Assembly: GCA_021785315.1 (NCBI GenBank)
Contig: JAJYFX010000057.1
Location: forward strand, 1-8,584
DNA length: 8,584 bases
Direction: 5' to 3'
From: Actinomycetes bacterium
GTDB lineage: Bacteria > Actinomycetota > Acidimicrobiia > Acidimicrobiales > Acidimicrobiaceae
A program made the translations under genes and the position numbers. Every line of letters begins with the position of its first letter. Position 1 is the stretch's first letter. The notes beneath the pieces were generated by a model that saw only the letters and a program-made list of their open reading frames with translations, ran no database searches and had not been told where the DNA came from. Shown here one piece after another: positions 1 to 6,273 of this stretch.

Positions 1-346
1 GATGAATTGAGATCGCTCTTTTCCTTGGAGCTAGGGGGGTAAATGATTGAGGACCTTGAGATTCTCGAATCTGGAAGCAAGCGAAGAACATATCTTCTCG
101 CTGCAGTCAATCTGCATCAATGTGGAGTTTTAAGCGGAGGCGATTCCTCAGTCCCGAGGTTCCGAGCATCTGCTAGTGGGCTCGGCACGCTTTCGACCGT
201 GATGCGGAGCACTTCGCCTGCCCGGACGAAGGTGTTGTAGATTTGTTTTCGTACTTCTTTTTTGGCGCGGGAGATGCTGAAATTCCCGTTGGTTGCATTT
301 TGTACCGAACAGTTAGATGGTTGATAATGCGTGAAATTGAGCAAAC
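1..346. other. Left-end region without a convincing gene
   Basis: No recognisable gene was found here. A 65-codon plus-strand frame starts at ATG 43 behind a strong purine-rich ribosome-binding-like run (AGGGGGG, 33-39, 3 nt before the ATG) and ends at 240, but its product matches no family I know. On the minus strand, 344-117 is open for 75 codons and contains a stretch (FVRAGEVLRITVES) faintly like the C-terminal jelly-roll of CocE/NonD-type (S15) hydrolases, where a 'F-x-x-G-H-R-L-R' strand is common. It ends early at a TGA at 117-119. It could be the decayed tail of a minus-strand gene, or chance. The two frames overlap antisense, so at most one is real. The region also supplies the upstream sequence of the MFS gene at 347. 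Confidence 0.35.
300..329 (+). promoter_or_regulatory. Possible sigma70-like promoter before the MFS gene
   Basis: A TTGTAC hexamer at 300-305 and a GATAAT hexamer at 324-329 are separated by 18 nt, a spacing compatible with a housekeeping promoter. If used, transcription would begin only about 10 nt before the GTG at 347, giving an almost leaderless message. That would fit the lack of a clear Shine-Dalgarno there. The match is weak and rests on two hexamers only. Confidence 0.2.
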
Positions 347-1513
347 GTGGTAGGCAAAGCCTCGTCCCCGGTTCTTAGAGACAATAAGGTTCTGTCCTTC
401 ACCGCCTTCGTCTACTCCTTGTCAATGGGGATACAGGCGGTATTGCTTCCGCTTCTGGCTCTGGCGTCGGGCTATTCTAAGCCTGATATTGGCATACTCA
501 CTGCTCTGTCAGCGGTGACCCAGCTGGTATCAAGGATGGCATCAGCCAAAGCTATGCGATACGTTAGCGACAAGCTGCTAGTTGCCTGCGCTTGTATTGC
601 CATCGCAATTTCAGGATTTCTCGTGGCATGGTCGGCCTTCGTTGTTGTCTTCGTAATATCAGAATTGACTCAAGGACTTGCCCGCGGGGTGTTTTGGACT
701 GCTACCTCCACCCATGTTGTTCGCCAGGACGGCCCGTCGGTGGGCCGAATGGCTGCGGTGAACTTCCTATCGAGTGCCGGCCTTCTCGTCGGGCCCCTTC
801 TGGCTGGCTTCATGGCGCGCTACTCGCTCTCGACAGCTTTTTATGTCGCTGGATTCATTGCACTTCTGGCATCGATTCCAGCAATGACGCTGATCAAAGA
901 GCCTCCTTTTTCGAAGGAAGGCCCAAAAATGAGCCGGGACATTTGGAAACAGCGTGAAGTAAGACTCGGTTCATGGGCTGGTCTGACCGCAGGATCTTGG
1001 CGGGGGATATTGAACTCATACGTTCCAGTTGTTTTAAAATCAGTCGGCGAGAGCTACTTCATGGTTGGCATAATGGTGGCAATTGCAAATTCTGCGAGTG
1101 TTGCCGGTGCAGGAATAACCGGATTCCTAAATAAGCGCTCGCCGGTAAAAGTCTTCGCGGTGGGGGTAGTCGGGGCGGCAGCCGGCACAGCCTTAGTAGG
1201 CTTTACCGCCCGGTCGGTGATAATTACTGTGGTGCTTTTGGCTATTGGAGGAATCGGCGCGGGTCTTTTGCAGACACTGGGGCCTGTCCTTGCGGCACAC
1301 GGAGTCTCTCTGCAGCATAAGGGCGATGCCATCGCAATTGCAGGGAGCTTCCGAGCCGGCGCATTGCTGATTGCACCCTTCTTTACGGCAATGTTTCTCA
1401 ACACACTGGGAATGACGAACGCACTATTTCTTGTCGGCGGGGTGCTCGGGTTACCTGTGCTCGCAGCGAGAGATGTAATAAAACTTGCGCCGCGCCACTC
1501 CCCAAAGCCCTGA
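347..1513 (+). CDS. Major facilitator superfamily (MFS) transporter
   Basis: This is a 388-residue, very hydrophobic protein with the size and layout of a 12-helix MFS secondary transporter in the inner membrane. The first helix lies at about residues 15-40. Hydrophobic segments continue to about 183, a charged central loop (about 184-210, rich in K, E and R) divides the two six-helix halves, and a second hydrophobic half runs to about 376. The loop between helices 2 and 3 (about 63-76, RMASAKAMRYVSDK) looks like a degenerate form of MFS motif A. The start is GTG at 347, the first possible start after an in-frame TGA at 338-340. No strong Shine-Dalgarno precedes it, and an 8-codon frame (ATG 327 to TAG 351-353) overlaps the start. 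The gene is convergent with the aromatic operon, with 25 nt between stops. Uptake of an aromatic acid or export of a toxic compound are both possible. The substrate cannot be read from sequence. Confidence 0.85.
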   Translation: MVGKASSPVLRDNKVLSFTAFVYSLSMGIQAVLLPLLALASGYSKPDIGILTALSAVTQLVSRMASAKAMRYVSDKLLVACACIAIAISGFLVAWSAFVVVFVISELTQGLARGVFWTATSTHVVRQDGPSVGRMAAVNFLSSAGLLVGPLLAGFMARYSLSTAFYVAGFIALLASIPAMTLIKEPPFSKEGPKMSRDIWKQREVRLGSWAGLTAGSWRGILNSYVPVVLKSVGESYFMVGIMVAIANSASVAGAGITGFLNKRSPVKVFAVGVVGAAAGTALVGFTARSVIITVVLLAIGGIGAGLLQTLGPVLAAHGVSLQHKGDAIAIAGSFRAGALLIAPFFTAMFLNTLGMTNALFLVGGVLGLPVLAARDVIKLAPRHSPKP

Positions 1514-1538
1514 CTCCAACCGGAGACAGCTATTTCGC

Positions 1539-2282
1539 CTATTTGTCGAAGCCGTAGCGGCGAAGTTTTGCCTCGTAAAATCTCCATCCGGCATCGGGGC
1601 TGAATTTGGAGAACCTCGGAACCATCGCCTGGTCTTCTTCAGGAATTGGTACCGCCCTTGAACCGGTTTTAGCTATCTCCAAAGCAACCTGAGCCAACGT
1701 ATTCACATTTAGCGCGCTGAGCAGAGCGGACTCCAATGAATGTCCGGTAACAGTAATTCCATGGCCTCTTAATACGCAGGCCCTATGTTCGCCCATCGTG
1801 GCAAGCATTTCGTCCGCGATCTCTTTTGTCGAAATCAAAATTGATCGGGGATACACCGGTATGCCTTCAAATGCAAGCTGGTTCGCAGGAATGTTGAACG
1901 ATCCGAACGCGGGAACGAGATCAAGGTTGGCCAGCGTGGCCGCCAACACAGCCGGCGGATGGGCATGAATAACCACATTCGCTTCAGGCCTGTTTCGCAG
2001 AGTTTCGCCGTGCAATGGAAGCTCCACAGGCTTTGAAAATCCTCGGTCAGCTTCCCTGGGATTGCCGGAAAAGTCAAAAAGACAGATCTCCTCTGGAGTT
2101 GCAAAGAACAGGCCGCAATCCTCAGGCCCGCGGCTGCGGATCAGCATCAAATTCTCTCCGACCCTCATGGATATATGGCCCAAAGTCCCTTCCACGATTC
2201 CTTCCATGGCCATGATTCTGCAAGCGGTCGCTATCCGGCTCCGCTCATCATAAAGCTCCAAATCCGAACCTTCAGAACTCAT
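1539..2282 (-). CDS. Class II aldolase/adducin family protein, copy 1
   Basis: This 247-residue cytoplasmic protein has the class II aldolase/adducin fold. The metal-site residues line up with L-fuculose-1-phosphate aldolase: Glu87 matches FucA Glu73 with the same 19-residue spacing to His106 and His108 (motif HAHPPAV), and His174 (motif RGHGITV) matches FucA His155. A divalent-metal enzyme is therefore expected. The family includes sugar-phosphate aldolases and also decarboxylases of dihydroxy aromatic acids (dihydroxyphthalate decarboxylase, CmtD-type enzymes) and CloR-like enzymes. The position at the end of a protocatechuate operon favours an aromatic-acid role over sugar metabolism, but this is inference. 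The start ATG at 2282 has AGAAAGG about 8 nt upstream. It lies 73 nt after copy 2 and is last in the operon. Residues 23-99 are nearly identical to copy 2 (75 of 77), while the C-terminal part is much more diverged. Confidence 0.88.
   Translation of the reverse strand: MSSEGSDLELYDERSRIATACRIMAMEGIVEGTLGHISMRVGENLMLIRSRGPEDCGLFFATPEEICLFDFSGNPREADRGFSKPVELPLHGETLRNRPEANVVIHAHPPAVLAATLANLDLVPAFGSFNIPANQLAFEGIPVYPRSILISTKEIADEMLATMGEHRACVLRGHGITVTGHSLESALLSALNVNTLAQVALEIAKTGSRAVPIPEEDQAMVPRFSKFSPDAGWRFYEAKLRRYGFDK
1987..2216. repeat. Near-identical block shared with 2810-3039 (direct repeat, unit 1)
   Basis: This is the part of aldolase copy 1 (about codons 23-98) that matches copy 2 at an offset of exactly 823 nt without gaps. 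Hand counting gives 14 mismatches in 230 positions, five of them clustered at 2181-2190, and 8 in the core 1987-2180. In the core, 7 of 8 differences are silent. The adjoining 56 nt on the low-coordinate side (1931-1986) has 20 mismatches, so identity falls abruptly. Confidence 0.85.
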
Positions 2283-2355
2283 CTGGTATGCCTTTCTTAG
2301 CTAACATTCGTCCGCTTTGGGAATATCAATTGAAAATCGTTTCAGTTAGAGGCGC

Positions 2356-3102
2356 CTACCACTTGTCAAATCCGGCGCGACGCAGTTTCGCGAGGTAGTA
2401 GCGCCATCCACCGATATCGTTGAAGTTCCCTCCTAGGTCCGGGAGCATGGCTAGATCTTCGTCAGGTATGCCAGCTATTCGGCCACCGGCTTGTGCAACC
2501 TCTAGTGCTACCTTTGCTATCGTATTCAGATTCAAAGCTCGTAGAAGCGTCTGCTCCACGCTGTCTCCGATAACAGTAATCCCGTGACCTTTTAGCACAC
2601 AAGCCTTATGACTTCCGAGCGAATCAAGCATGTCCAGCGCAACCTCAGCGTTTGAGATCAGCACCGATCGCGGAAAAACAGGTATTCCATCTGCGGCCAG
2701 CATGGCCGCGGGGATGTTGAACGCGCCGAAGCTCGGCAGCAAATCAAGGTCCGACAGTGCTGCCAGAAGGACAGCTGGAGGGTGCGCATGTAACACCACG
2801 TCCGCATCGGGCCTATTTCGCAGAGTTTCGCCGTGCAACGGGAGCTCCACAGGCTTTGAAAATCCTCGGTCGGCTTCCCTGGGATTGCCGGAAAGGTCAA
2901 AAAGACAGATCTCCTCGGGAGTTGCAAAGAACAGGCCGCAATCCTCAGGCCCACGGCTGCGGATCAGCATCAAATTCTCTCCGACTCTCATGGATATATG
3001 GCCGAGTGTTGCTTCGACGATTCCTTCCATGGCCATGATGCGGCACGCCAGTGCAATCTTTTCCCGTTCGGCGCGAAACTCCAATCCCGCCTCGTTGTTC
3101 AT
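2356..3102 (-). CDS. Class II aldolase/adducin family protein, copy 2
   Basis: This 248-residue paralog of the gene just downstream has an intact metal site: Glu86, His105 and His107 in HAHPPAV, and His173 in KGHGITV. It follows pcaDC by 18 nt, and the ATG at 3102 has a good GAGGGAG ribosome-binding site about 8 nt upstream, so it is firmly within the operon. Family relatives include class II sugar-phosphate aldolases and aromatic decarboxylases such as the 3,4-dihydroxyphthalate decarboxylase of actinobacterial phthalate pathways, whose product is protocatechuate, the substrate of this operon. That makes a decarboxylase feeding the pathway a reasonable guess. Both copies look functional. They could be isoenzymes with different substrates (their C-terminal halves differ) or partners in one oligomer, since class II aldolases are usually tetramers. 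The exact reaction is unknown. Confidence 0.88.
   Translation of the reverse strand: MNNEAGLEFRAEREKIALACRIMAMEGIVEATLGHISMRVGENLMLIRSRGPEDCGLFFATPEEICLFDLSGNPREADRGFSKPVELPLHGETLRNRPDADVVLHAHPPAVLLAALSDLDLLPSFGAFNIPAAMLAADGIPVFPRSVLISNAEVALDMLDSLGSHKACVLKGHGITVIGDSVEQTLLRALNLNTIAKVALEVAQAGGRIAGIPDEDLAMLPDLGGNFNDIGGWRYYLAKLRRAGFDKW
2810..3039. repeat. Near-identical block shared with 1987-2216 (direct repeat, unit 2)
   Basis: This is the matching segment inside aldolase copy 2, in the same orientation and reading frame as unit 1. Outside it the two genes are recognisable paralogs but clearly diverged at silent sites. Confidence 0.85.
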
Positions 3103-3120
3103 TTTCTGAACTCCCTCGCA

Positions 3121-4284
3121 CTATCCGGCACTTTGATCAAGTGACTGTAATATTTCGTTGGCTTTGGCAAATGCTGAGTTCGCGGCCGGTACCCCAGCGT
3201 ACACTGCGCATTGTATCAACACCTCTGAGATCTCTTCCCTCGTCAGTCCATTTCTGAGAGCAGCCGGGACGTGGAAAGCGAACTCGTCGAGGTGACCCTG
3301 CGAAACCAGAATGGCAAGCGTTATCATGCTCCTTGAGCGACGATCCAGACCTGGTCTTGTCCAAACCTCTCCCCAGGCATACCTAGAGATGAAATCCTGA
3401 AAAGAAGCAGTAAAGTCAGTCTTCCGGGCGTTTGCGCCAGCAACGTAATCCAGTCCCAGCACCTGGGTTCGAACCGCCATTCCCCGGGACCTTGGAGAGC
3501 CAACCAAATGTCCCATGACCGCATCCACGAAGAGATCAGGCTGCTCCAGATTCGCCAAGTGGGACGCGTCAGGTATTACCACGAGCGATGAATTGGGTAT
3601 GGCATTGCAAATGGAAAGCGCCGTCGCCGGAGGAGTTGCCCGATCGAACGATGCGGCAATCACGAGGGTGGGCACGCTAATGCTCGACAGTTCCGCCCGC
3701 AAGTCAGCGCTTGCCAGAACCTCGCACACACTTGCGTAGCCTTGGGGATCGCAAGAGCTTAGCATCGTGGCGACTTTAGCTTTGGCTCCAGGATTCCTAG
3801 CGTCGATTTGCCCGGTAAACCAGCGTTCTAGAAGACCGTCGTAGAGCCCGGAGGTACCGTTTGATCTAACAACAGACGCACGCTCAATCCAAAACTCAGG
3901 CGGAGCAAAGTTGGCGGATGTACAGGAAATGACCATTCTCTCAATACGATCGGGAGCGTTTGCCGCCAGCCACATTGATATCGTCCCGCCAAGAGACAAT
4001 CCACACAACGAGGTTCTAGCGGCGCCGACCGCATCAAGTATCCCCAAGGCGTCTCTGCCGAGGTCTTCGATCGAGTAGGGTCCAGGCGGCGCCGAACTCC
4101 CGCCGTGTCCCCGCTGATCATAGCGTATGGTCCGGAAATGGCCGGTTAGAACTGGTATCTGTTCATCCCACATCTCATAAGTGGTGCCAAGCGAATTGAG
4201 CAATAGCAACCAGGGAGAACCCTCTGACCCGTCAATTCGGACGCGGAAATTCGCTGCGTCAACTTTTACCTGCATAAGCTCCAT
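3121..4284 (-). CDS. pcaL: Fused 3-oxoadipate enol-lactonase / 4-carboxymuconolactone decarboxylase
   Basis: This 387-residue two-domain protein is also named PcaDC and catalyses consecutive steps of the protocatechuate pathway in the cytoplasm. Residues about 1-262 form an alpha/beta-hydrolase (PcaD) with nucleophile Ser97 in the elbow G-L-S-L-G, Asp214 (SFDRATPP) and His242 (DASHLANLEQP). It hydrolyses 3-oxoadipate enol-lactone to 3-oxoadipate. Residues about 268-380 form a carboxymuconolactone decarboxylase domain (PcaC) with the typical segments GEVWTRPGLDRRSRSM, EFAFHVPAALRNGLTREE and AVYAGVPAA. The PcaC domain acts before the PcaD domain. The gene follows pcaB by 13 nt. The start at 4284 has AGGGAA 3 nt upstream. 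A second ATG at 4275 with GGAG just before it is an alternative that removes only three residues. The fusion is typical of actinobacteria but occurs elsewhere. Both catalytic halves look intact. Confidence 0.93.
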   Translation of the reverse strand: MELMQVKVDAANFRVRIDGSEGSPWLLLLNSLGTTYEMWDEQIPVLTGHFRTIRYDQRGHGGSSAPPGPYSIEDLGRDALGILDAVGAARTSLCGLSLGGTISMWLAANAPDRIERMVISCTSANFAPPEFWIERASVVRSNGTSGLYDGLLERWFTGQIDARNPGAKAKVATMLSSCDPQGYASVCEVLASADLRAELSSISVPTLVIAASFDRATPPATALSICNAIPNSSLVVIPDASHLANLEQPDLFVDAVMGHLVGSPRSRGMAVRTQVLGLDYVAGANARKTDFTASFQDFISRYAWGEVWTRPGLDRRSRSMITLAILVSQGHLDEFAFHVPAALRNGLTREEISEVLIQCAVYAGVPAANSAFAKANEILQSLDQSAG

Positions 4285-4297
4285 CGATTCCCTAACT

Positions 4298-5674
4298 CTA
4301 ACTTTTGCAATCCGCGATCGCTTGCCATCTTGGCAACAGGCTTTGCGCCTGTGCCAAGGCTCCGTCTATGAAACTCTGAGCCGAACCCAGGTATGACATT
4401 GGATCAAACAGTGCCAGCGCCTCGTCTTCGGTAAAGCTTTGCCGGAATGCCAGCTCCTTGCGAAGCTCGCTAAGAAGAGGCGTTTGACTCGCGTTGCTGC
4501 GGATAGTGGCTTCGCGAACTAAGTTGTGAGCGGCGGACCGTCCCAGACTTCGAGTCAGTCCCAATAGGACTTTTTCTGACATTACATTTCCACGACTCAA
4601 CTCGAGATTATGCAGCATCCTCGATTCGTCGATATCCAGATTGGCAAGACTGAGCGCACTCCTGTTGGCAGCAGTAGCAGCGATGGAAATTAGATCTCTG
4701 AGCGACTGCCACTCTGCCTGCCACTCGCCAGCGCCGCGCTCATTCTCGGCCAAAAGGCAACCATATAGCACCGGCAGTAGTCCCATTGCCCTGCGAAAAC
4801 AGGAATTGACTATGATCGGTCCGACTGGATTCGCCTTTTGCGGCAAAGCCGATGAGCCTCCACCAACGCCTCGCGACTCGGAGAACTCACCAACTTCGGC
4901 CTGAGTGCCCAAGACAATGTCTCCGGCCATCTTCGCCAGTGCGCCAACGATCAGGGAGAGTGCTGCTCCGAGTTCCGCAATTCTTACCCGCTGTGCGTGC
5001 CAGGGCATCAACGGAAAATGAAGGCCAAGTTTGGATGCAAGCTTCTCACCAACCAATAGTCCATCGCTGCCCAGCGCAGCCAACGTTCCTCCGGCGCCAC
5101 CAAACTGCACGGCGAATTCGTCATGAAACATCCGTTCTAATGGCATGGAGGCGGACACCACTCCTCCAAGCCAACTGGCTGCCTTAAGACCAAAGGTAGT
5201 GGGCAGCGCATGCTGCTGTAGGGTCCGGGCCACCATAGGCGTATAGCGATACCGATCTGCTAACGACGCCAGCAACGACACTACCTGCACCAAATCTGAG
5301 TAAATAACCGGAATTGCTTCCTTGGCTACCAGCATTGTCGCGCTGTCAAGGATATCTTGGCTCGTCGATCCATAGTGGATCCACGGACGTGCTGTCTCCG
5401 GCAGCTTGTCGGTAAGTATACGGACCAGCGAAATCACTGGAGTGCCGCCGTTCCGAGACTCCTTGCCAAGTTCAGTTGGGTCAATTCCGTGATCTGCCCT
5501 GAGGCAGGCTATCGCCTCTGCAGCCTCAGCGGGAATAACTCCGCATTCCGCCTCCGCGGCGGCCAGAGCACATTCCACATCCACCATTTTCTGAACCCAG
5601 TTTTGCGAAGAAACAATCGGCCCAATCTCATCAGTCACAAAAATAGGCTCAAATAGCCCCTCTGATCCTTGCAT
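4298..5674 (-). CDS. pcaB: 3-carboxy-cis,cis-muconate cycloisomerase
   Basis: This 458-residue member of the fumarase/aspartase superfamily converts 3-carboxy-cis,cis-muconate, the product of PcaHG, to 4-carboxymuconolactone, the substrate of the PcaC domain encoded next. Visible family segments are HYGSTSQD (100-107), RTLQQHALPTTFG (150-162, with His155), QFGGAGGTLAALG (190-202) and the superfamily signature loop GGGSSALPQKANP (271-283), with Ser274 and Ser275 as the candidate catalytic loop serines. Length is normal for bacterial PcaB. The ATG at 5674 is preceded by GGGGGA about 12 nt upstream, a rather long spacing. The gap to pcaG is 32 nt and to pcaDC 13 nt. The enzyme is expected to be a homotetramer in the cytoplasm. 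Adenylosuccinate lyase is a less likely alternative given the neighbours. Confidence 0.94.
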   Translation of the reverse strand: MQGSEGLFEPIFVTDEIGPIVSSQNWVQKMVDVECALAAAEAECGVIPAEAAEAIACLRADHGIDPTELGKESRNGGTPVISLVRILTDKLPETARPWIHYGSTSQDILDSATMLVAKEAIPVIYSDLVQVVSLLASLADRYRYTPMVARTLQQHALPTTFGLKAASWLGGVVSASMPLERMFHDEFAVQFGGAGGTLAALGSDGLLVGEKLASKLGLHFPLMPWHAQRVRIAELGAALSLIVGALAKMAGDIVLGTQAEVGEFSESRGVGGGSSALPQKANPVGPIIVNSCFRRAMGLLPVLYGCLLAENERGAGEWQAEWQSLRDLISIAATAANRSALSLANLDIDESRMLHNLELSRGNVMSEKVLLGLTRSLGRSAAHNLVREATIRSNASQTPLLSELRKELAFRQSFTEDEALALFDPMSYLGSAQSFIDGALAQAQSLLPRWQAIADCKS

Positions 5675-5706
5675 CTATATTTTCAATCCCCCGAGAATGG
5701 CTTTGT

Positions 5707-6273
5707 CTAATTTTCGAAAGCAAAGAACTGGGTCTCTAGTCCCCTGAAGGAGTCTTGAAGCCGGATATCAAATCTGTAGGCGCGGTGGCCGTCTCCCATG
5801 GCGAGCAGGCTAGAACGCGCATTTGAGTCTTCTAAAGCGTTTAGCAAGGGGTCGCTGGCATTCGCTTCGTTCTCGTCGTCAAAATAGACTCTTGTAAAAA
5901 CTGGCTTGAGAAGCCCGCGCGCAAAGACGACCATGGCAATATGAGGCGCCTGGAGTTCCCCTGAAGCCGAAGCAACCGCTCCCGGCTTTACGGAACGAAT
6001 CGCGTATTCGCCATTCGCATCTGTAAGTCTCCTCGCAAATCCAGTCCAGGGTTCCAGTGTGTCAGGGGGAAAGTTCCCATTTTCATCGGCCTGCCAAATT
6101 TCAAGCATGGCGTCAGGAACCGGATTGCCGGCTCCATCGTAGACACCCCCGGTAAGACTTATGGCGCCTTCGAAATCCTCGGAAACAAGGTGCTCATCAG
6201 CTAACCACTCTGTTCCAAATTTGAAAAATGGACCGATTGTTTGAGATGGAGTAGGCCCGCTTTGAGTATTCAT
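5707..6273 (-). CDS. pcaG: Protocatechuate 3,4-dioxygenase, alpha subunit
   Basis: This 188-residue intradiol dioxygenase subunit pairs with PcaH to cleave protocatechuate to 3-carboxy-cis,cis-muconate. The N-terminal TPSQTIGPFF motif is typical of PcaG. Position 16 is Phe where the Pseudomonas putida alpha subunit has Tyr16. Arg128 (FTRVYFDDE) probably matches the substrate-binding alpha Arg133. As expected for the alpha subunit the iron ligands are lost: HIAM (His111, no second His) replaces HIH, and Phe68 replaces a ligand tyrosine. I chose ATG 6273 rather than the upstream ATG at 6357 because homology begins here, GGAGG (6278-6282) sits 4 nt upstream, and the start overlaps the pcaH stop as TGATG. 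The extra 28 residues of the longer frame come from the pcaH coding sequence read in another frame. Translation is probably coupled to pcaH. Confidence 0.94.
   Translation of the reverse strand: MNTQSGPTPSQTIGPFFKFGTEWLADEHLVSEDFEGAISLTGGVYDGAGNPVPDAMLEIWQADENGNFPPDTLEPWTGFARRLTDANGEYAIRSVKPGAVASASGELQAPHIAMVVFARGLLKPVFTRVYFDDENEANASDPLLNALEDSNARSSLLAMGDGHRAYRFDIRLQDSFRGLETQFFAFEN

Noticed and set aside
1514..1525. Small inverted repeat CTCC-AACC-GGAG between the convergent stops
   Set aside because: A 4-bp stem with no following T-run is too weak to call a terminator.
1054..1587. Long minus-strand frame (177 codons) opposite the MFS gene
   Set aside because: It is antisense to clear membrane-protein coding sequence, its product is low-complexity (Ala/Pro/Thr-rich) and matches nothing known. 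It is a shadow frame.
2283..2355. Possible internal promoter between the two aldolase genes (minus-strand TTGATA with a poor -10)
   Set aside because: The gap is only 73 nt and the -10 match is poor. Read-through from the operon is the simpler explanation.
1987..3039. Direct repeats as part of a transposon or insertion sequence
   Set aside because: The repeats lie inside two in-frame paralogous genes with no transposase, terminal inverted repeats or target-site duplications nearby.
2630..3109. Plus-strand frame of 159 codons opposite aldolase copy 2, with related frames opposite copy 1
   Set aside because: The similarity between these frames is explained by the duplicated aldolase block on the other strand. 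The minus-strand proteins have intact family motifs and ribosome-binding sites, and the plus frames do not.
4852..5187. Plus-strand frame of 111 codons opposite pcaB
   Set aside because: It is antisense to a well-conserved pcaB region including the signature loop, and its product has no recognisable features.
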